From Pseudozobellia sp. WGM2 (GTDB lineage: Bacteria > Bacteroidota > Bacteroidia > Flavobacteriales > Flavobacteriaceae), in assembly GCF_017810075.1 (NCBI RefSeq), contig NZ_JADNYK010000006.1:1-64000 (forward strand): DNA of 64,000 nucleotides. The letters run 5' to 3'. Every line of letters starts with the position of its first letter. The first letter of the stretch is position 1. Below the pieces are notes generated by a model. That model was not told where the DNA came from. It worked only from the letters and a program-made list of their open reading frames with translations, and did no database searches. Below are positions 25,834 to 34,917 of this stretch, piece by piece. Position numbers and translations under genes: made by a program.

Positions 25834-26274
25834 TTATTTAGTCATTTTTCTCACACCACCCCATAACATAGCTCCAACAGCTATAAGAGTAAGTATGAAG
25901 AACACATTGATTCCTGCTCCGATTTGTTTTACAGTGCTTTCATCAGTAGTTATACCTCTATCGGCCATTTCTTCAATGCTAACATCGGTACCATCAGCCA
26001 TTACAAAACCAATACCTACGACCAAAAGGAAGCCCACAATCACGAACAAACTCTTTTTGAGATTCGCCGGATTGGAAAAAAGGTTTTTCAATGCAAAAAC
26101 AAGACTGAAAACAATAGCTATACCCAATAGAATATAGGTTATCAAAAACATGGTATTAAGTGCACCACTACTGGCAGCCTGTGCAACCGGCATTTCTGAT
26201 TCAGGTAACATGAACCAAAGAACGGCACCTATCAAACCAATAACTACAAGTGCAATTTTTATAATTTTATGCAT
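25834..26274 (-). CDS. Small membrane protein of the exb cluster
   Basis: A 146-residue protein with about four hydrophobic segments (residues 5-20, 40-65, 75-95 and 120-140). A loop, DVSIEEMADRGITTDEST, lies at about residues 98-115. I do not recognise a named family. It sits between exbB (30 bases) and exbD (16 bases), all in the same direction, so it is very likely part of the same energy-coupling complex. The start is M at 26274. It is probably an accessory subunit of the TonB motor; this is inferred from position only. Confidence 0.75.
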   Translation of the reverse strand: MHKIIKIALVVIGLIGAVLWFMLPESEMPVAQAASSGALNTMFLITYILLGIAIVFSLVFALKNLFSNPANLKKSLFVIVGFLLVVGIGFVMADGTDVSIEEMADRGITTDESTVKQIGAGINVFFILTLIAVGAMLWGGVRKMTK

Positions 26275-26303
26275 AATTCTTAGGGTTTAAAAAGGTGTGC
26301 GAC

Positions 26304-27050
26304 TTATTTTTTGTGGTCAACCAACATATCTATCAATACGATAGAAGAATCTTCCATGTCGTTAACTATGCTGTCAATTTTAGCAATGATGTAGTTATAG
26401 AAGATTTGGAGGATAATCGCAGTAATAAGACCAAATACCGTGGTCAATAATGCCACCTGAATATCACCTGCAATAAGAGATGCACTCAAATTACCCACTG
26501 CACTAATTTTCTGGAAGGCCTGAATCATACCGATTACAGTACCCATGAAACCAAGCATCGGTGCTATTGCGATAAATAGAGACAACCAAGATACATTCTT
26601 CTCCAACTGACCCATTTGAACGCCACCGTAAGCCACAACAGCTTTCTCGGCAGAATCAATACTTTCGCCAGACCTATCCAATCCTTGATAATAGATAGAA
26701 GCAACTGGGCCTTTTGTATTTCTACAAACCTCTTTTGCAGCTTCAACACCACCAGAAGCCAAAGCATCTTCCACTTGTTGTCTTAATTTAGTTGTATTGG
26801 TAGTAGCCATATTTAAATAGATGATTCTCTCGATAGCTACAGCCAAACCTAGAATCAAACACAATAGTACAATACCCATAAAGCTGGCACCACCTTGTAT
26901 AAACATTTCTTTCAATACCTGGGTGAAACCTTTTTCTGCCTCAGCGGGTGCGTCTTGCAACATAGTCGCGGCAGTCGCCATAGCATTAACTGTATTTGTG
27001 CTCAATACAAACAACCCGCCCATGGCTAGGATAGAGGATAATTTTTTCAT
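26304..27050 (-). CDS. exbB: MotA/TolQ/ExbB proton channel family protein
   Basis: A 248-residue ExbB. A signal-like hydrophobic start (residues 1-25) precedes the usual three helices at about 55-75, 155-180 and 200-225. The conserved TolQ/ExbB region is IAIAPMLGFMGTVIGMIQAF. It partners with the two ExbD proteins encoded downstream. It heads the operon exbB-orf146-exbD-exbD. A TAAGTTTG box lies 6 bases upstream of the start codon, too near to be its promoter. The operon probably powers the SusC-type receptors encoded elsewhere in the window. Confidence 0.93.
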   Translation of the reverse strand: MKKLSSILAMGGLFVLSTNTVNAMATAATMLQDAPAEAEKGFTQVLKEMFIQGGASFMGIVLLCLILGLAVAIERIIYLNMATTNTTKLRQQVEDALASGGVEAAKEVCRNTKGPVASIYYQGLDRSGESIDSAEKAVVAYGGVQMGQLEKNVSWLSLFIAIAPMLGFMGTVIGMIQAFQKISAVGNLSASLIAGDIQVALLTTVFGLITAIILQIFYNYIIAKIDSIVNDMEDSSIVLIDMLVDHKK

Positions 27051-27295
27051 TTTTTCAAACTTAGATTAGTTATTTAATAGGGTTAAAGATAAAAAAAAAT
27101 CGTAACAAAAAAAGTAAAACTTCAATGCCCGCAAGTTACTCTCGGCTAGGTACCCACGATGTTTGACCGTCTATTTTGTCGACAAAAACATCATTTGAAA
27201 CCAAAATCAAAAGACAACTTTTGACATATAGAAACTAAACTTACAAATATTTCCAATCTAATATTAATTATACCGGAAAATCTTTTTTGTACTCG

Positions 27296-27383
27296 CAGAG
27301 AGGAAGGGATTCGAACCCTCGATACACTTTTGGTGTATACACACTTTCCAGGCGTGCGCCTTCGACCACTCGGCCACCTCTCT
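27296..27383 (-). tRNA. tRNA-Ser (anticodon GGA)
   Basis: An 88-nt type II tRNA with a long variable arm. The acceptor AGAGAGG pairs with CCTCTCT, and the discriminator is G. The anticodon stem CACGC/GTGTG closes the loop CTGGAAA with anticodon GGA, reading TCC and TCT. The T arm contains GGTTCGAATCC. No CCA is encoded. Confidence 0.95.
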
Positions 27384-27495
27384 AAATCTTAATCGCCCCG
27401 CATCTTCATTTCATCAAGACGAGAACAGGCTCACCTTTTTAAGGGTGGGCCAAATAACAAAAAAAATATTAGTTGATGAAATTAAACCACCATTT

Positions 27496-28524
27496 TTATT
27501 GCATTTCGCCCCGTAAAGAAGTTTCAAAAACTGTTTTAAACAATTTTGGTGAAATATTACATCCTAAGAGATACATCAGCTTGGTAATGGCGGCCTCGGT
27601 AGTTATATCTTTACCATTGATAATATTAAGTCTTTCCAAATGCTTACTGGTCTCATACCTCCCCATTACAACACTACCACCAGAACACTGGGTTACGTTT
27701 ATAATATGAATACCTTTATCTAAAGCTTCTTGCAATAAATTCATCAACCAAGACTCGGTCGGTGCGTTGCCGGAACCGTACGTCTCCAATATAAACCCTT
27801 TCAATTCAGATGTATTTAGAACACTGCGCAGTAAAGACTCATTTATACCTGGAAACAACTTTAAAATGGCCACGTTACCGTCCATATTTTTGTGCACCTT
27901 AAACTTCTTTTTTGATGGGGTACGCCAAACATTTTCTTCAAACACCCTTAAATGCACTCCTGACTCAACCAATGGTGGGTAATTTAAAGAAGCAAAGGCT
28001 TGAAAATGCTCCGCATTTATTTTGGTCGTTCGGTTTGCGCGATACAATTTGTACTCAAAATAAAGACCGACCTCTTGAATTACCGGAATTGCATTTTCTT
28101 GTAAAGCGGCAATCTGAACCGAGGTAATCAGGTTTTCTTTTGCATCGGTACGCAAATCGCCAATAGGCAATTGCGACCCCGTAAAAATTACGGGCTTACC
28201 CAGATTCTCAAGCATAAAACTAAGTGCGGAAGCCGTATAACTCATCGTGTCGCTACCATGCAGCACTACAAAACCATCATAGGAATTGTAATTACTTTCG
28301 ATCAATTCGGCAATACTGACCCAGTGCCCGGTATTCATGTTGGAAGAATCAATAGGAATTTTAAAAGAAATACTATCTATGGCACAATCTAATTGTTTCA
28401 GCTCAGGGATTCTTTTTAACAATTCACTAAAATCAAAGGCTTTTAAGGCTCCGGATTTGTAATCTTTTACCATACCGATGGTACCGCCCGTATAAATAAG
28501 CAAAATGTTCGTTTTATTTTTCAT
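27496..28524 (-). CDS. ansA: Type I cytoplasmic L-asparaginase
   Basis: A 342-residue asparaginase. The first catalytic-threonine motif is IYTGGTIGM at residues 10-18, and the second motif is VLHGSDTMSYTA. No signal peptide is present, so it belongs to the type I cytoplasmic group and differs from the exported Ntn-type enzyme at 6.5 kb. It hydrolyses Asn to Asp and ammonia. It follows tatD after only 15 bases on the same strand, an arrangement common in Bacteroidota. Confidence 0.95.
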   Translation of the reverse strand: MKNKTNILLIYTGGTIGMVKDYKSGALKAFDFSELLKRIPELKQLDCAIDSISFKIPIDSSNMNTGHWVSIAELIESNYNSYDGFVVLHGSDTMSYTASALSFMLENLGKPVIFTGSQLPIGDLRTDAKENLITSVQIAALQENAIPVIQEVGLYFEYKLYRANRTTKINAEHFQAFASLNYPPLVESGVHLRVFEENVWRTPSKKKFKVHKNMDGNVAILKLFPGINESLLRSVLNTSELKGFILETYGSGNAPTESWLMNLLQEALDKGIHIINVTQCSGGSVVMGRYETSKHLERLNIINGKDITTEAAITKLMYLLGCNISPKLFKTVFETSLRGEMQ

Positions 28525-28539
28525 TTCTAAAGCCTACAA

Positions 28540-29307
28540 TTAAATTCCGAAAATCTGTTTAGAATTCTCGGTGGTTATTCTTGCAATCACTTTCTCATCC
28601 ATACGATAAACTTCAGACAAACGTTGCAAAATATTAACCAGATAAGCACTTTCGTTTCGCTTGCCTCGATACGGGGTCGGAGCCAAATAAGGCGAATCGG
28701 TTTCAAGCACAATATTTTCAATCGGCACCTGATTTAAAAACCTATCTATTTTACCATTCTTAAAAGTTACCACCCCACCAATACCTAGCTTCATATTATA
28801 GGACATAGCCTTTTTAGCTTGCTCCAATGTTCCAGTGAAACAATGAAAAATACCGAAAAGTCCTTCTCCCTTTTCCCTTTCCAAAACCTCAAAAACCTCA
28901 TCGAATGCATCTCTACAATGAATAACAATGGGCAGATTATATTTTTTCGCCAATTGAATTTGAAAACGAAAAGCCTCTTGCTGTTCCTTTAAAAAGCTCT
29001 TATCCCAATACAGATCGATCCCTATCTCACCAACAGCATAAAATTTTCGCTTTGCAAGCATCTCTTCAACATGTTGCAACTCATTTAGATAATTTTCTTT
29101 GACATGGGTGGGATGCAGACCCATCATTAGAAAAATACGTTCAGGATTATTGGTCTCGAGCTCGAGCATAGCCTTGGTATACGTGGAATCGATTGCTGGT
29201 ATAAAAAACCTTTCGATTCCCTCAGCCACGGCGCGCTCAATTACCAACTGCCTATCTTCATCAAACGCTTCACTATATAAATGGGTATGGGTATCAGTTA
29301 AAATCAT
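28540..29307 (-). CDS. tatD: TatD-family metal-dependent DNase
   Basis: A 255-residue TIM-barrel hydrolase. It has the N-terminal metal-binding DTHTHLY, then GEIGIDLYWD, IVIHCRDAF, FHCFTGT and LETDSPYLAP, in the usual TatD order. These proteins are 3'-5' exonucleases of the cytoplasm and may also have deacylase activity on D-aminoacyl-tRNA. It is followed by ansA 15 bases downstream and is the first gene of that pair. Confidence 0.95.
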   Translation of the reverse strand: MILTDTHTHLYSEAFDEDRQLVIERAVAEGIERFFIPAIDSTYTKAMLELETNNPERIFLMMGLHPTHVKENYLNELQHVEEMLAKRKFYAVGEIGIDLYWDKSFLKEQQEAFRFQIQLAKKYNLPIVIHCRDAFDEVFEVLEREKGEGLFGIFHCFTGTLEQAKKAMSYNMKLGIGGVVTFKNGKIDRFLNQVPIENIVLETDSPYLAPTPYRGKRNESAYLVNILQRLSEVYRMDEKVIARITTENSKQIFGI

Positions 29308-29466
29308 GCGGCAAAAATAACCTTAACTTCTAGGATATCGAAACTAAAGACCAACAATCAAAAACTATAGATTTACAAACTGGTTTACCTATCTTTACTT
29401 TTCCTTACAATCTCCACAAATAACCACTCACCACCTCAACGACTAACACAAATCAGACAAAAACCC

Positions 29467-29907
29467 ATGTCATCCCTTAAAACATTTTTATACAAAAAGA
29501 AGTATCATCGAATTCCCCTAACTGCCACAGAAACCGATCACTTTGAAGTTGGCGCAAAAATTAATGGGATTAGTGGCAGGTTTATTTTAGATACCGGAGC
29601 TTCGAACACCTGTATAGGCTTCGATAAGGCAGAACAGTTCAAACTCATCTCGGAAGAATCTGAAATCAAAGCAGCTGGAGCTGGCGGCACGAACCTGGAA
29701 ACACTTATTTCTTTAAAAAACAAAATTGAAATAGGAGACTGGAAAAAGAAAAAAATCAAAATCGTTCTGTTTGATTTAGTGCACGTAAATGAGGCGCTTG
29801 TCGCGCACAACGTCTCACCTGTTGATGGTATTATCGGCGCAGATATTCTTAAAAAATCTAAAGCCATTATAGATTATGATAAATCGTGCATTTACCTAAA
29901 AAAATAA
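29467..29907 (+). CDS. Retropepsin-like (clan AA) aspartic protease
   Basis: A 146-residue protein with one aspartic-protease lobe. The catalytic motif FILDTGAS has D42, and GIIGADILKKSKAIIDYD forms the second characteristic region, G[ILV]IGxDx(I/L). A single lobe implies that the active enzyme is a homodimer, as in retropepsins and bacterial PerP/SpoIIGA-like enzymes. No clear signal peptide is present. It stands alone between tatD (divergent) and the terminator at about 29.95 kb. The substrate is unknown. Confidence 0.85.
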   Translation: MSSLKTFLYKKKYHRIPLTATETDHFEVGAKINGISGRFILDTGASNTCIGFDKAEQFKLISEESEIKAAGAGGTNLETLISLKNKIEIGDWKKKKIKIVLFDLVHVNEALVAHNVSPVDGIIGADILKKSKAIIDYDKSCIYLKK

Positions 29908-29943
29908 AGACTTCATTAAAAGAGTTACACAGAAATTGGAGCA

Positions 29944-29983
29944 TAAAAAACCCTGAAATTCAAAAATTTCAGGGTTTTTTCTT
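29944..29983. terminator. Bidirectional terminator between the retropepsin-like gene and sucB
   Basis: A perfect 10-bp stem CCCTGAAATT/AATTTCAGGG (29951-29960 with 29965-29974) has A-run and T-run flanks on both sides. It closes the plus-strand protease gene and the minus-strand sucA-sucB operon. Confidence 0.92.
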
Positions 29984-29997
29984 CTTTACGAAAAGAA

Positions 29998-31272
29998 CTA
30001 AAGCTCCAAAGCTCTTTCAACATTACCGTTCATCAATAGCTCTTCAGGACTTTCCAAGGCTTCTTTAATGGCAACCAAGAACCCAACTGATTCTTTACCA
30101 TCGATAATTCTATGGTCATATGAAAGTGCTACATACATAATCGGTGCAATTGCAATTGCCCCATCACGTACAATAGGTCTTTCGACAATATTATGCATAC
30201 CTAAAATCGCACTTTGTGGCGGATTTATGATCGGTGTCGACAACATGGAACCAAACACACCACCATTGGTGATGGTGAATGTACCTCCAGTCATTTCATC
30301 AACGGTAATTTCACCTTCTCTAGCACGAATGGCCAAACGTTTTACTTCAGATTCAACACCTCTGAAACTAAGATTCTCTGCATTTCGAATAACAGGTACC
30401 ATAAGCCCCTTCGGACCGGATACCGCAATACTGATATCACAGAAATCGTAAGAAATCATTTCTTTACCATCGATCATTGAATTCACCGAAGGATATTCTT
30501 TAAGCGCCTTCACCACAGCTAAAGTGAAAAACGACATAAAACCGAGACCTACCCCGTGTTTCGACTTAAAGTCTTCCTTATATTTTTTTCGTAATTCGAA
30601 AATCGGCGTCATATCGACCTCATTGAAAGTGGTCAACATTGCCGTTTCGTTTTTCACGGAAACCAGACGCTCAGCGACCTTTCTTCTTAACATCGATAAT
30701 TTTGAACGACTTTCCCCACGACCTGCATTACCGGGCGTACCCATAGAAGGCACTGCTTTCACCGCATCCTCTTTAGTAATTCGGCCATCTTTGCCCGTTC
30801 CTTTTACAGAAGAAGTCTCAATACCCTTTTCACTTAAGATTTTCTTAGCTGCAGGAGAAGCTACACCTGAAGCATAAGTTTCTTTAGCCTGATTCGGCTG
30901 AGGGGCCTTTGCATTATTATCATCCGAAGCTTTGGCCTCCTCTTTTTTCAAATCTTTTTCAGCATTTCCATCTCCGCCTTCATCACCACTTCCCATGGTT
31001 GATTCGGCACCGTCACTAGCGCCATCTGGCTTAGCTCCTTCAGTGTCTATCAAACAAACCACTTCACCAACTGCAACTGCATCACCCACCTCTGCTTTCA
31101 AGGTAATCACTCCGCTTTCTTCAGCTGGGAGCTCTAGGGTAGCTTTATCTGAATCTACCTCGGCTATGGCTTGGTCTTTTTCTACATAATCTCCATCTTC
31201 GACCAACCACTCCGCTATTTCCACTTCGGTAATTGACTCTCCCGGGGACGGAACCTTCATTTCTAATATCAT
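29998..31272 (-). CDS. sucB: 2-oxoglutarate dehydrogenase E2 component (dihydrolipoyl succinyltransferase)
   Basis: A 424-residue E2. The N-terminal lipoyl domain has the modified lysine K43 in EVDSDKATLELPAE. An acidic Asp/Glu/Gly/Ala linker follows (about 85-130). The peripheral E1/E3-binding domain follows at about 130-170 (PAAKKILSEKGI). The catalytic domain ends with SYDHRIIDGKESVGFL (H387). It transfers the succinyl group to CoA in the TCA cycle. It lies 41 bases downstream of sucA in the same operon. E3 (lpd) is not in the window. Confidence 0.97.
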   Translation of the reverse strand: MILEMKVPSPGESITEVEIAEWLVEDGDYVEKDQAIAEVDSDKATLELPAEESGVITLKAEVGDAVAVGEVVCLIDTEGAKPDGASDGAESTMGSGDEGGDGNAEKDLKKEEAKASDDNNAKAPQPNQAKETYASGVASPAAKKILSEKGIETSSVKGTGKDGRITKEDAVKAVPSMGTPGNAGRGESRSKLSMLRRKVAERLVSVKNETAMLTTFNEVDMTPIFELRKKYKEDFKSKHGVGLGFMSFFTLAVVKALKEYPSVNSMIDGKEMISYDFCDISIAVSGPKGLMVPVIRNAENLSFRGVESEVKRLAIRAREGEITVDEMTGGTFTITNGGVFGSMLSTPIINPPQSAILGMHNIVERPIVRDGAIAIAPIMYVALSYDHRIIDGKESVGFLVAIKEALESPEELLMNGNVERALEL

Positions 31273-31313
31273 GCTTTACTTATTTGCTGTTTTATTTTAC
31301 TTTTTAAAATATT

Positions 31314-34139
31314 CTAGCCCTTTTCCCCTGCCTTTTGTGGCTTCGGTATGGGTTTAGACATGTTATCCTTTTCTTTATCGAATACATAATCAATAACCTG
31401 CTGATGCCTCATTTTTGAACGTACGGCACTACCTGCAGCAGGGGAAGCGTAAAATCTTCTCGAGGCTACGCGAAATTTTTGAGATTCTGAAAAATGCATC
31501 ATCATATGGCTCCAGGCCCCCATGTTTCTTGGCTCTTCTTGAGCCCAAACAATATCATCTGCATTCTCATATTTATTTATCAGCCCACTCATTTGTTCTG
31601 CCGGCACAGGAAACAACTGTTCCACACGCACAAGTGCCACATCATCTCGAGAGTGTTCTTCTTTAGCAGCCAAGAGATCATAGTAAAACTTACCGGTGCA
31701 AAAAACCAGGCTTTTCACCTTTTTCACATCGGCCGTCTCATCATCGATAACCTCTTTAAAAACTCCATCGACCAACTCAGACACCGAAGAAACCGCTTTC
31801 GGGTGTCTCAATAAACTCTTCGGAGTGAAGATAATCAACGGCTTTCTAAAGTTAACTTTCATCTGCCTGCGAAGAATATGAAACATTTGAGCAGGAGTCG
31901 TTACATCGGCGATATACATATTGTCACGGGCGCACAACTGCAAGTATCTTTCCATTCTAGCGGAAGAATGCTCGGCCCCCTGACCTTCATAACCATGAGG
32001 AAGCAGCATTACCAAACCATTCTGCAACTTCCATTTGTCTTCAGCAGCAGAGATGTACTGATCGATCATGATTTGAGCACCGTTGCTAAAATCACCGAAT
32101 TGAGCTTCCCAGATTGTGAGCGTATTAGGGCTTGCCATGGCATAACCATAATCAAAACCTACCACCCCGTACTCCGAAAGAAGTGAGTTATATATTTGAA
32201 AACGACCTTGGTCGTCTGAAATTCGATTAAGGAGCAGCACTTCTTCTTCACTCTCTTCGACCTTCATTACCGCATGCCTATGGGAAAACGTACCCCGCTC
32301 AACATCTTGACCCGACATACGAACTCCGTACCCTTCAGATAGCAAAGTACCATAAGCCAATAATTCTCCCATGGCCCAATCAAGCTTGTCGGTTTCAAAA
32401 AACATTTTCTTCCTGTCCCTTACCAGCTTTTCAACTTTTCTCAAAAACTTTTTGTCCGAGGGCAATTCTGTAATAACCTTTGCTATTTCGGTAAGTTTCT
32501 TTTTATCATAGGTCGTATCGACCTTATCCATCATTTCCCACTCTCGCACATTCGAAAAACCTTTCCACTCATCAGCCATAAATGGCGTAATTTCGGTTTT
32601 GTCTTCTTTACGTGAGTCGACCAACTCTTCTTCCAGAGAAGCCTTATACTCCTCTTCAAGCTTTTTTACATAACCTTCTTCTATCACCCCTTCTTGCAGC
32701 AACTTTTCTGCATAGATATCCCTAGGGTTAGAATGCTTCGCTATAGCCTTATACAACTTAGGTTGCGTAAATCTTGGCTCATCACCTTCATTATGACCAT
32801 ATTTTCTATATCCCAATAAATCAAGGAAAACATCACGGTTAAATCTCATGCGATATTCCAAGGCAAACAATGATGCATGTACTACAGCCTCAGCGTCATC
32901 TGCGTTAACATGCAAGACGGGGCTCAAAGTCACTTTTCCTACATCTGTACAATAGGTTGACGTTCTCGCATCAAGATAGTTTGTAGTAAAACCGATTTGA
33001 TTATTAACAACAATATGAATCGTACCATTTGTTTTATAGCCATCAAGCGCGGCCATCTGAACCACTTCATAAACCAGACCTTGGCCAGCTATCGCCGCAT
33101 CACCATGAACCACAATAGGCAATACCTTTGAAAAATCTTCTGGAAAATGCGTATCTTGTTTGGCTCTGGCTATACCTTCAACTACTGCACCAACCGTCTC
33201 TAAATGCGAAGGATTTGGTGCAATATTCATTTTTATTCTTTTACCATTATCGGTTTTTCTCTCAGAGGTCCAACCTAAATGGTATTTAACATCACCATCA
33301 AAAATCTCTTGCTCGTAGTCTTTACCATCGAATTCGCTGAAAATATCTTTAGCGGCCTTACCAAAAATATTTGTGAGCACATTTAACCTGCCCCTATGCG
33401 CCATTCCCATAACGAACTGCTCAACGCCAAGTTCGGCGGCGCGTTCGACAACAGCATCTAAAGCAGGAATCAAAGATTCATTACCTTCTAAAGAAAACCG
33501 CTTTTGCCCAACATATTTGGTATGCAAAAAGCCCTCAAAAGATACGGCCTGATTTAATTTTCTTAGAATGCGTTTTTTATGTTCTACATCGAATTTCGGG
33601 TGATTGTCATTTACGTTCAACCACTTTTGAATCCATTCGATACGTTCCGGCTTACGTATGTACATATACTCCACCCCAATGGCATCGCAATAGATACGTT
33701 GTAGGTGCTCAATGATATCTTTCAAAGAACTTGCACCAATTCCGATGATTTCACCTGCATTGAAAACAGTCTCTAAATCACCCTGCTCCAAGCCAAAATT
33801 TTCGATTTCAAGTGTTGGAACATATTTTCTACGCTCACGAACCGGGTTAGTCTTAGTAAACAAATGGCCCCGGCTTCTATAGCCGTCAATAAGACGTATG
33901 ACCTGAAACTCCTTTTGCAACGATTGAGGTATCTCTACCCCTTGGCCGGTTTGAGAAGCAGAACCGTTCGCCAATTCATCGACATCAATTTCATCGAGGG
34001 CGAGTTCCGACCCAAAGTCATACCCTTGGAAAAAGGCTCGCCAACTCGGCTCTATGCTATCTGGGGATTTAAGGTATTTGTCGTATAGGTCCGCAAAAAA
34101 AGTAGTATGAGCGGCATTTAGAAAGGAATACTTATCCAT
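31314..34139 (-). CDS. sucA: 2-oxoglutarate dehydrogenase E1 component
   Basis: A 941-residue thiamine-diphosphate enzyme, usual for SucA. The N-terminal motif FLNAAHTTFFADLYDKYLKSPDSIEPSW is followed by the ThDP-binding core VMGMAHRGRLNVL and HGDAAIAGQG. The C-terminal half has the transketolase-like domain (LLPHGYEGQGAEHSSARMERYLQL). It decarboxylates 2-oxoglutarate and passes succinyl to SucB. It heads a two-gene operon on the minus strand. Confidence 0.97.
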   Translation of the reverse strand: MDKYSFLNAAHTTFFADLYDKYLKSPDSIEPSWRAFFQGYDFGSELALDEIDVDELANGSASQTGQGVEIPQSLQKEFQVIRLIDGYRSRGHLFTKTNPVRERRKYVPTLEIENFGLEQGDLETVFNAGEIIGIGASSLKDIIEHLQRIYCDAIGVEYMYIRKPERIEWIQKWLNVNDNHPKFDVEHKKRILRKLNQAVSFEGFLHTKYVGQKRFSLEGNESLIPALDAVVERAAELGVEQFVMGMAHRGRLNVLTNIFGKAAKDIFSEFDGKDYEQEIFDGDVKYHLGWTSERKTDNGKRIKMNIAPNPSHLETVGAVVEGIARAKQDTHFPEDFSKVLPIVVHGDAAIAGQGLVYEVVQMAALDGYKTNGTIHIVVNNQIGFTTNYLDARTSTYCTDVGKVTLSPVLHVNADDAEAVVHASLFALEYRMRFNRDVFLDLLGYRKYGHNEGDEPRFTQPKLYKAIAKHSNPRDIYAEKLLQEGVIEEGYVKKLEEEYKASLEEELVDSRKEDKTEITPFMADEWKGFSNVREWEMMDKVDTTYDKKKLTEIAKVITELPSDKKFLRKVEKLVRDRKKMFFETDKLDWAMGELLAYGTLLSEGYGVRMSGQDVERGTFSHRHAVMKVEESEEEVLLLNRISDDQGRFQIYNSLLSEYGVVGFDYGYAMASPNTLTIWEAQFGDFSNGAQIMIDQYISAAEDKWKLQNGLVMLLPHGYEGQGAEHSSARMERYLQLCARDNMYIADVTTPAQMFHILRRQMKVNFRKPLIIFTPKSLLRHPKAVSSVSELVDGVFKEVIDDETADVKKVKSLVFCTGKFYYDLLAAKEEHSRDDVALVRVEQLFPVPAEQMSGLINKYENADDIVWAQEEPRNMGAWSHMMMHFSESQKFRVASRRFYASPAAGSAVRSKMRHQQVIDYVFDKEKDNMSKPIPKPQKAGEKG

Positions 34140-34479
34140 AAAAGGTTATCTGTCGTACAAATAAAATTAAAACTCGTCCTCAATTTTCCGATTCAAGCTA
34201 TTTTGACAAAATTAGAAATCGACCATTCGCCCTTATTTCTTTTACGAAATTGACTGAAAGTCTTGATTCATGGGAAATTGTCAAAATCTCGGCCATCAAG
34301 AAAACCAAAGATAAGTTCATACAAAAATACAATATTTCAGAAATCTGAGAGATATCTGAGCCTGCAATAATCAAAAATTAAAGATAACACTCAAAAAAGC
34401 GATTCAATGTTTAAAACGTAAAAATTTTGACCGAGAAGAATAATCGACCAAAACTATCTTCACGTTCATATCTTGACCG
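34140..34479. other. Intergenic region upstream of sucA
   Basis: About 340 bases with no gene. It must hold the sucA promoter (minus strand). Two direct copies of ATCTGAG lie at 34343-34349 and 34354-34360, 11 bases apart, one helical turn, and TCAGAAATCTGA (34337-34348) is a palindrome. They could be a regulator site. A candidate -7 element, the complement of CAAAGATA (34306-34313), is the nearest match to the Bacteroidota promoter. Confidence 0.4.
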
Positions 34480-34836
34480 TTACCCGCTGTATTTTTTCTT
34501 AAACCAAACCTTCTGCATTTCTCGAATGAGCACTAAGAAAGATACCTGCTCGGCCACCTCGACCACATCTGTGACCTGTATTTTCTTAAACTCCCTTTCG
34601 GGTACATCTATCACATAGAGCAAATTTAAATACTCAGAAAAGCGCTCCATTATTAAAAAGTAGATTTTCTCACGAAGAGAACCGATCAAGGTATTCGGCA
34701 TTACCGAATCCGGAATATCAATATGTATATTGGCCAGTCCAAAATCTTTGCGGATTTGAAAGACCAATTTATCGTATAGAAAATTTTCTTGGGCGTTCTG
34801 AAGTAGTGATGCACTATCTGGAAAATTCATTACCAT
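34480..34836 (-). CDS. Conserved-looking protein of unknown function
   Basis: A 118-residue acidic protein with no signal peptide or membrane segment. Predicted helices alternate with short strands (FPDSASLLQNAQENFLYDKLV, LREKIYFLIMERFSEYLNLLYVID). I do not recognise a family. The coding-like features are a long frame on the minus strand with a regular start (MVMNFPDS; M at 34836 or 34830) and a length comparable to small cytosolic proteins. It lies between sucA (upstream, same strand) and galE (81 bases downstream). Confidence 0.6.
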   Translation of the reverse strand: MVMNFPDSASLLQNAQENFLYDKLVFQIRKDFGLANIHIDIPDSVMPNTLIGSLREKIYFLIMERFSEYLNLLYVIDVPEREFKKIQVTDVVEVAEQVSFLVLIREMQKVWFKKKYSG

Positions 34837-34917
34837 ACCTTATTTACGGCTCAAAGACTTATTTTAGTCGACTACCCTAATTTATTATTTAAGACAGATT
34901 GCGTTATAATCTATCTA

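Noticed and set aside
25622-26137. 171-codon plus-strand open frame over the exbD and orf146 genes
   Set aside because: It spans two real genes antisense; its product is low-complexity Ser/Ile/Thr-rich with no signal.
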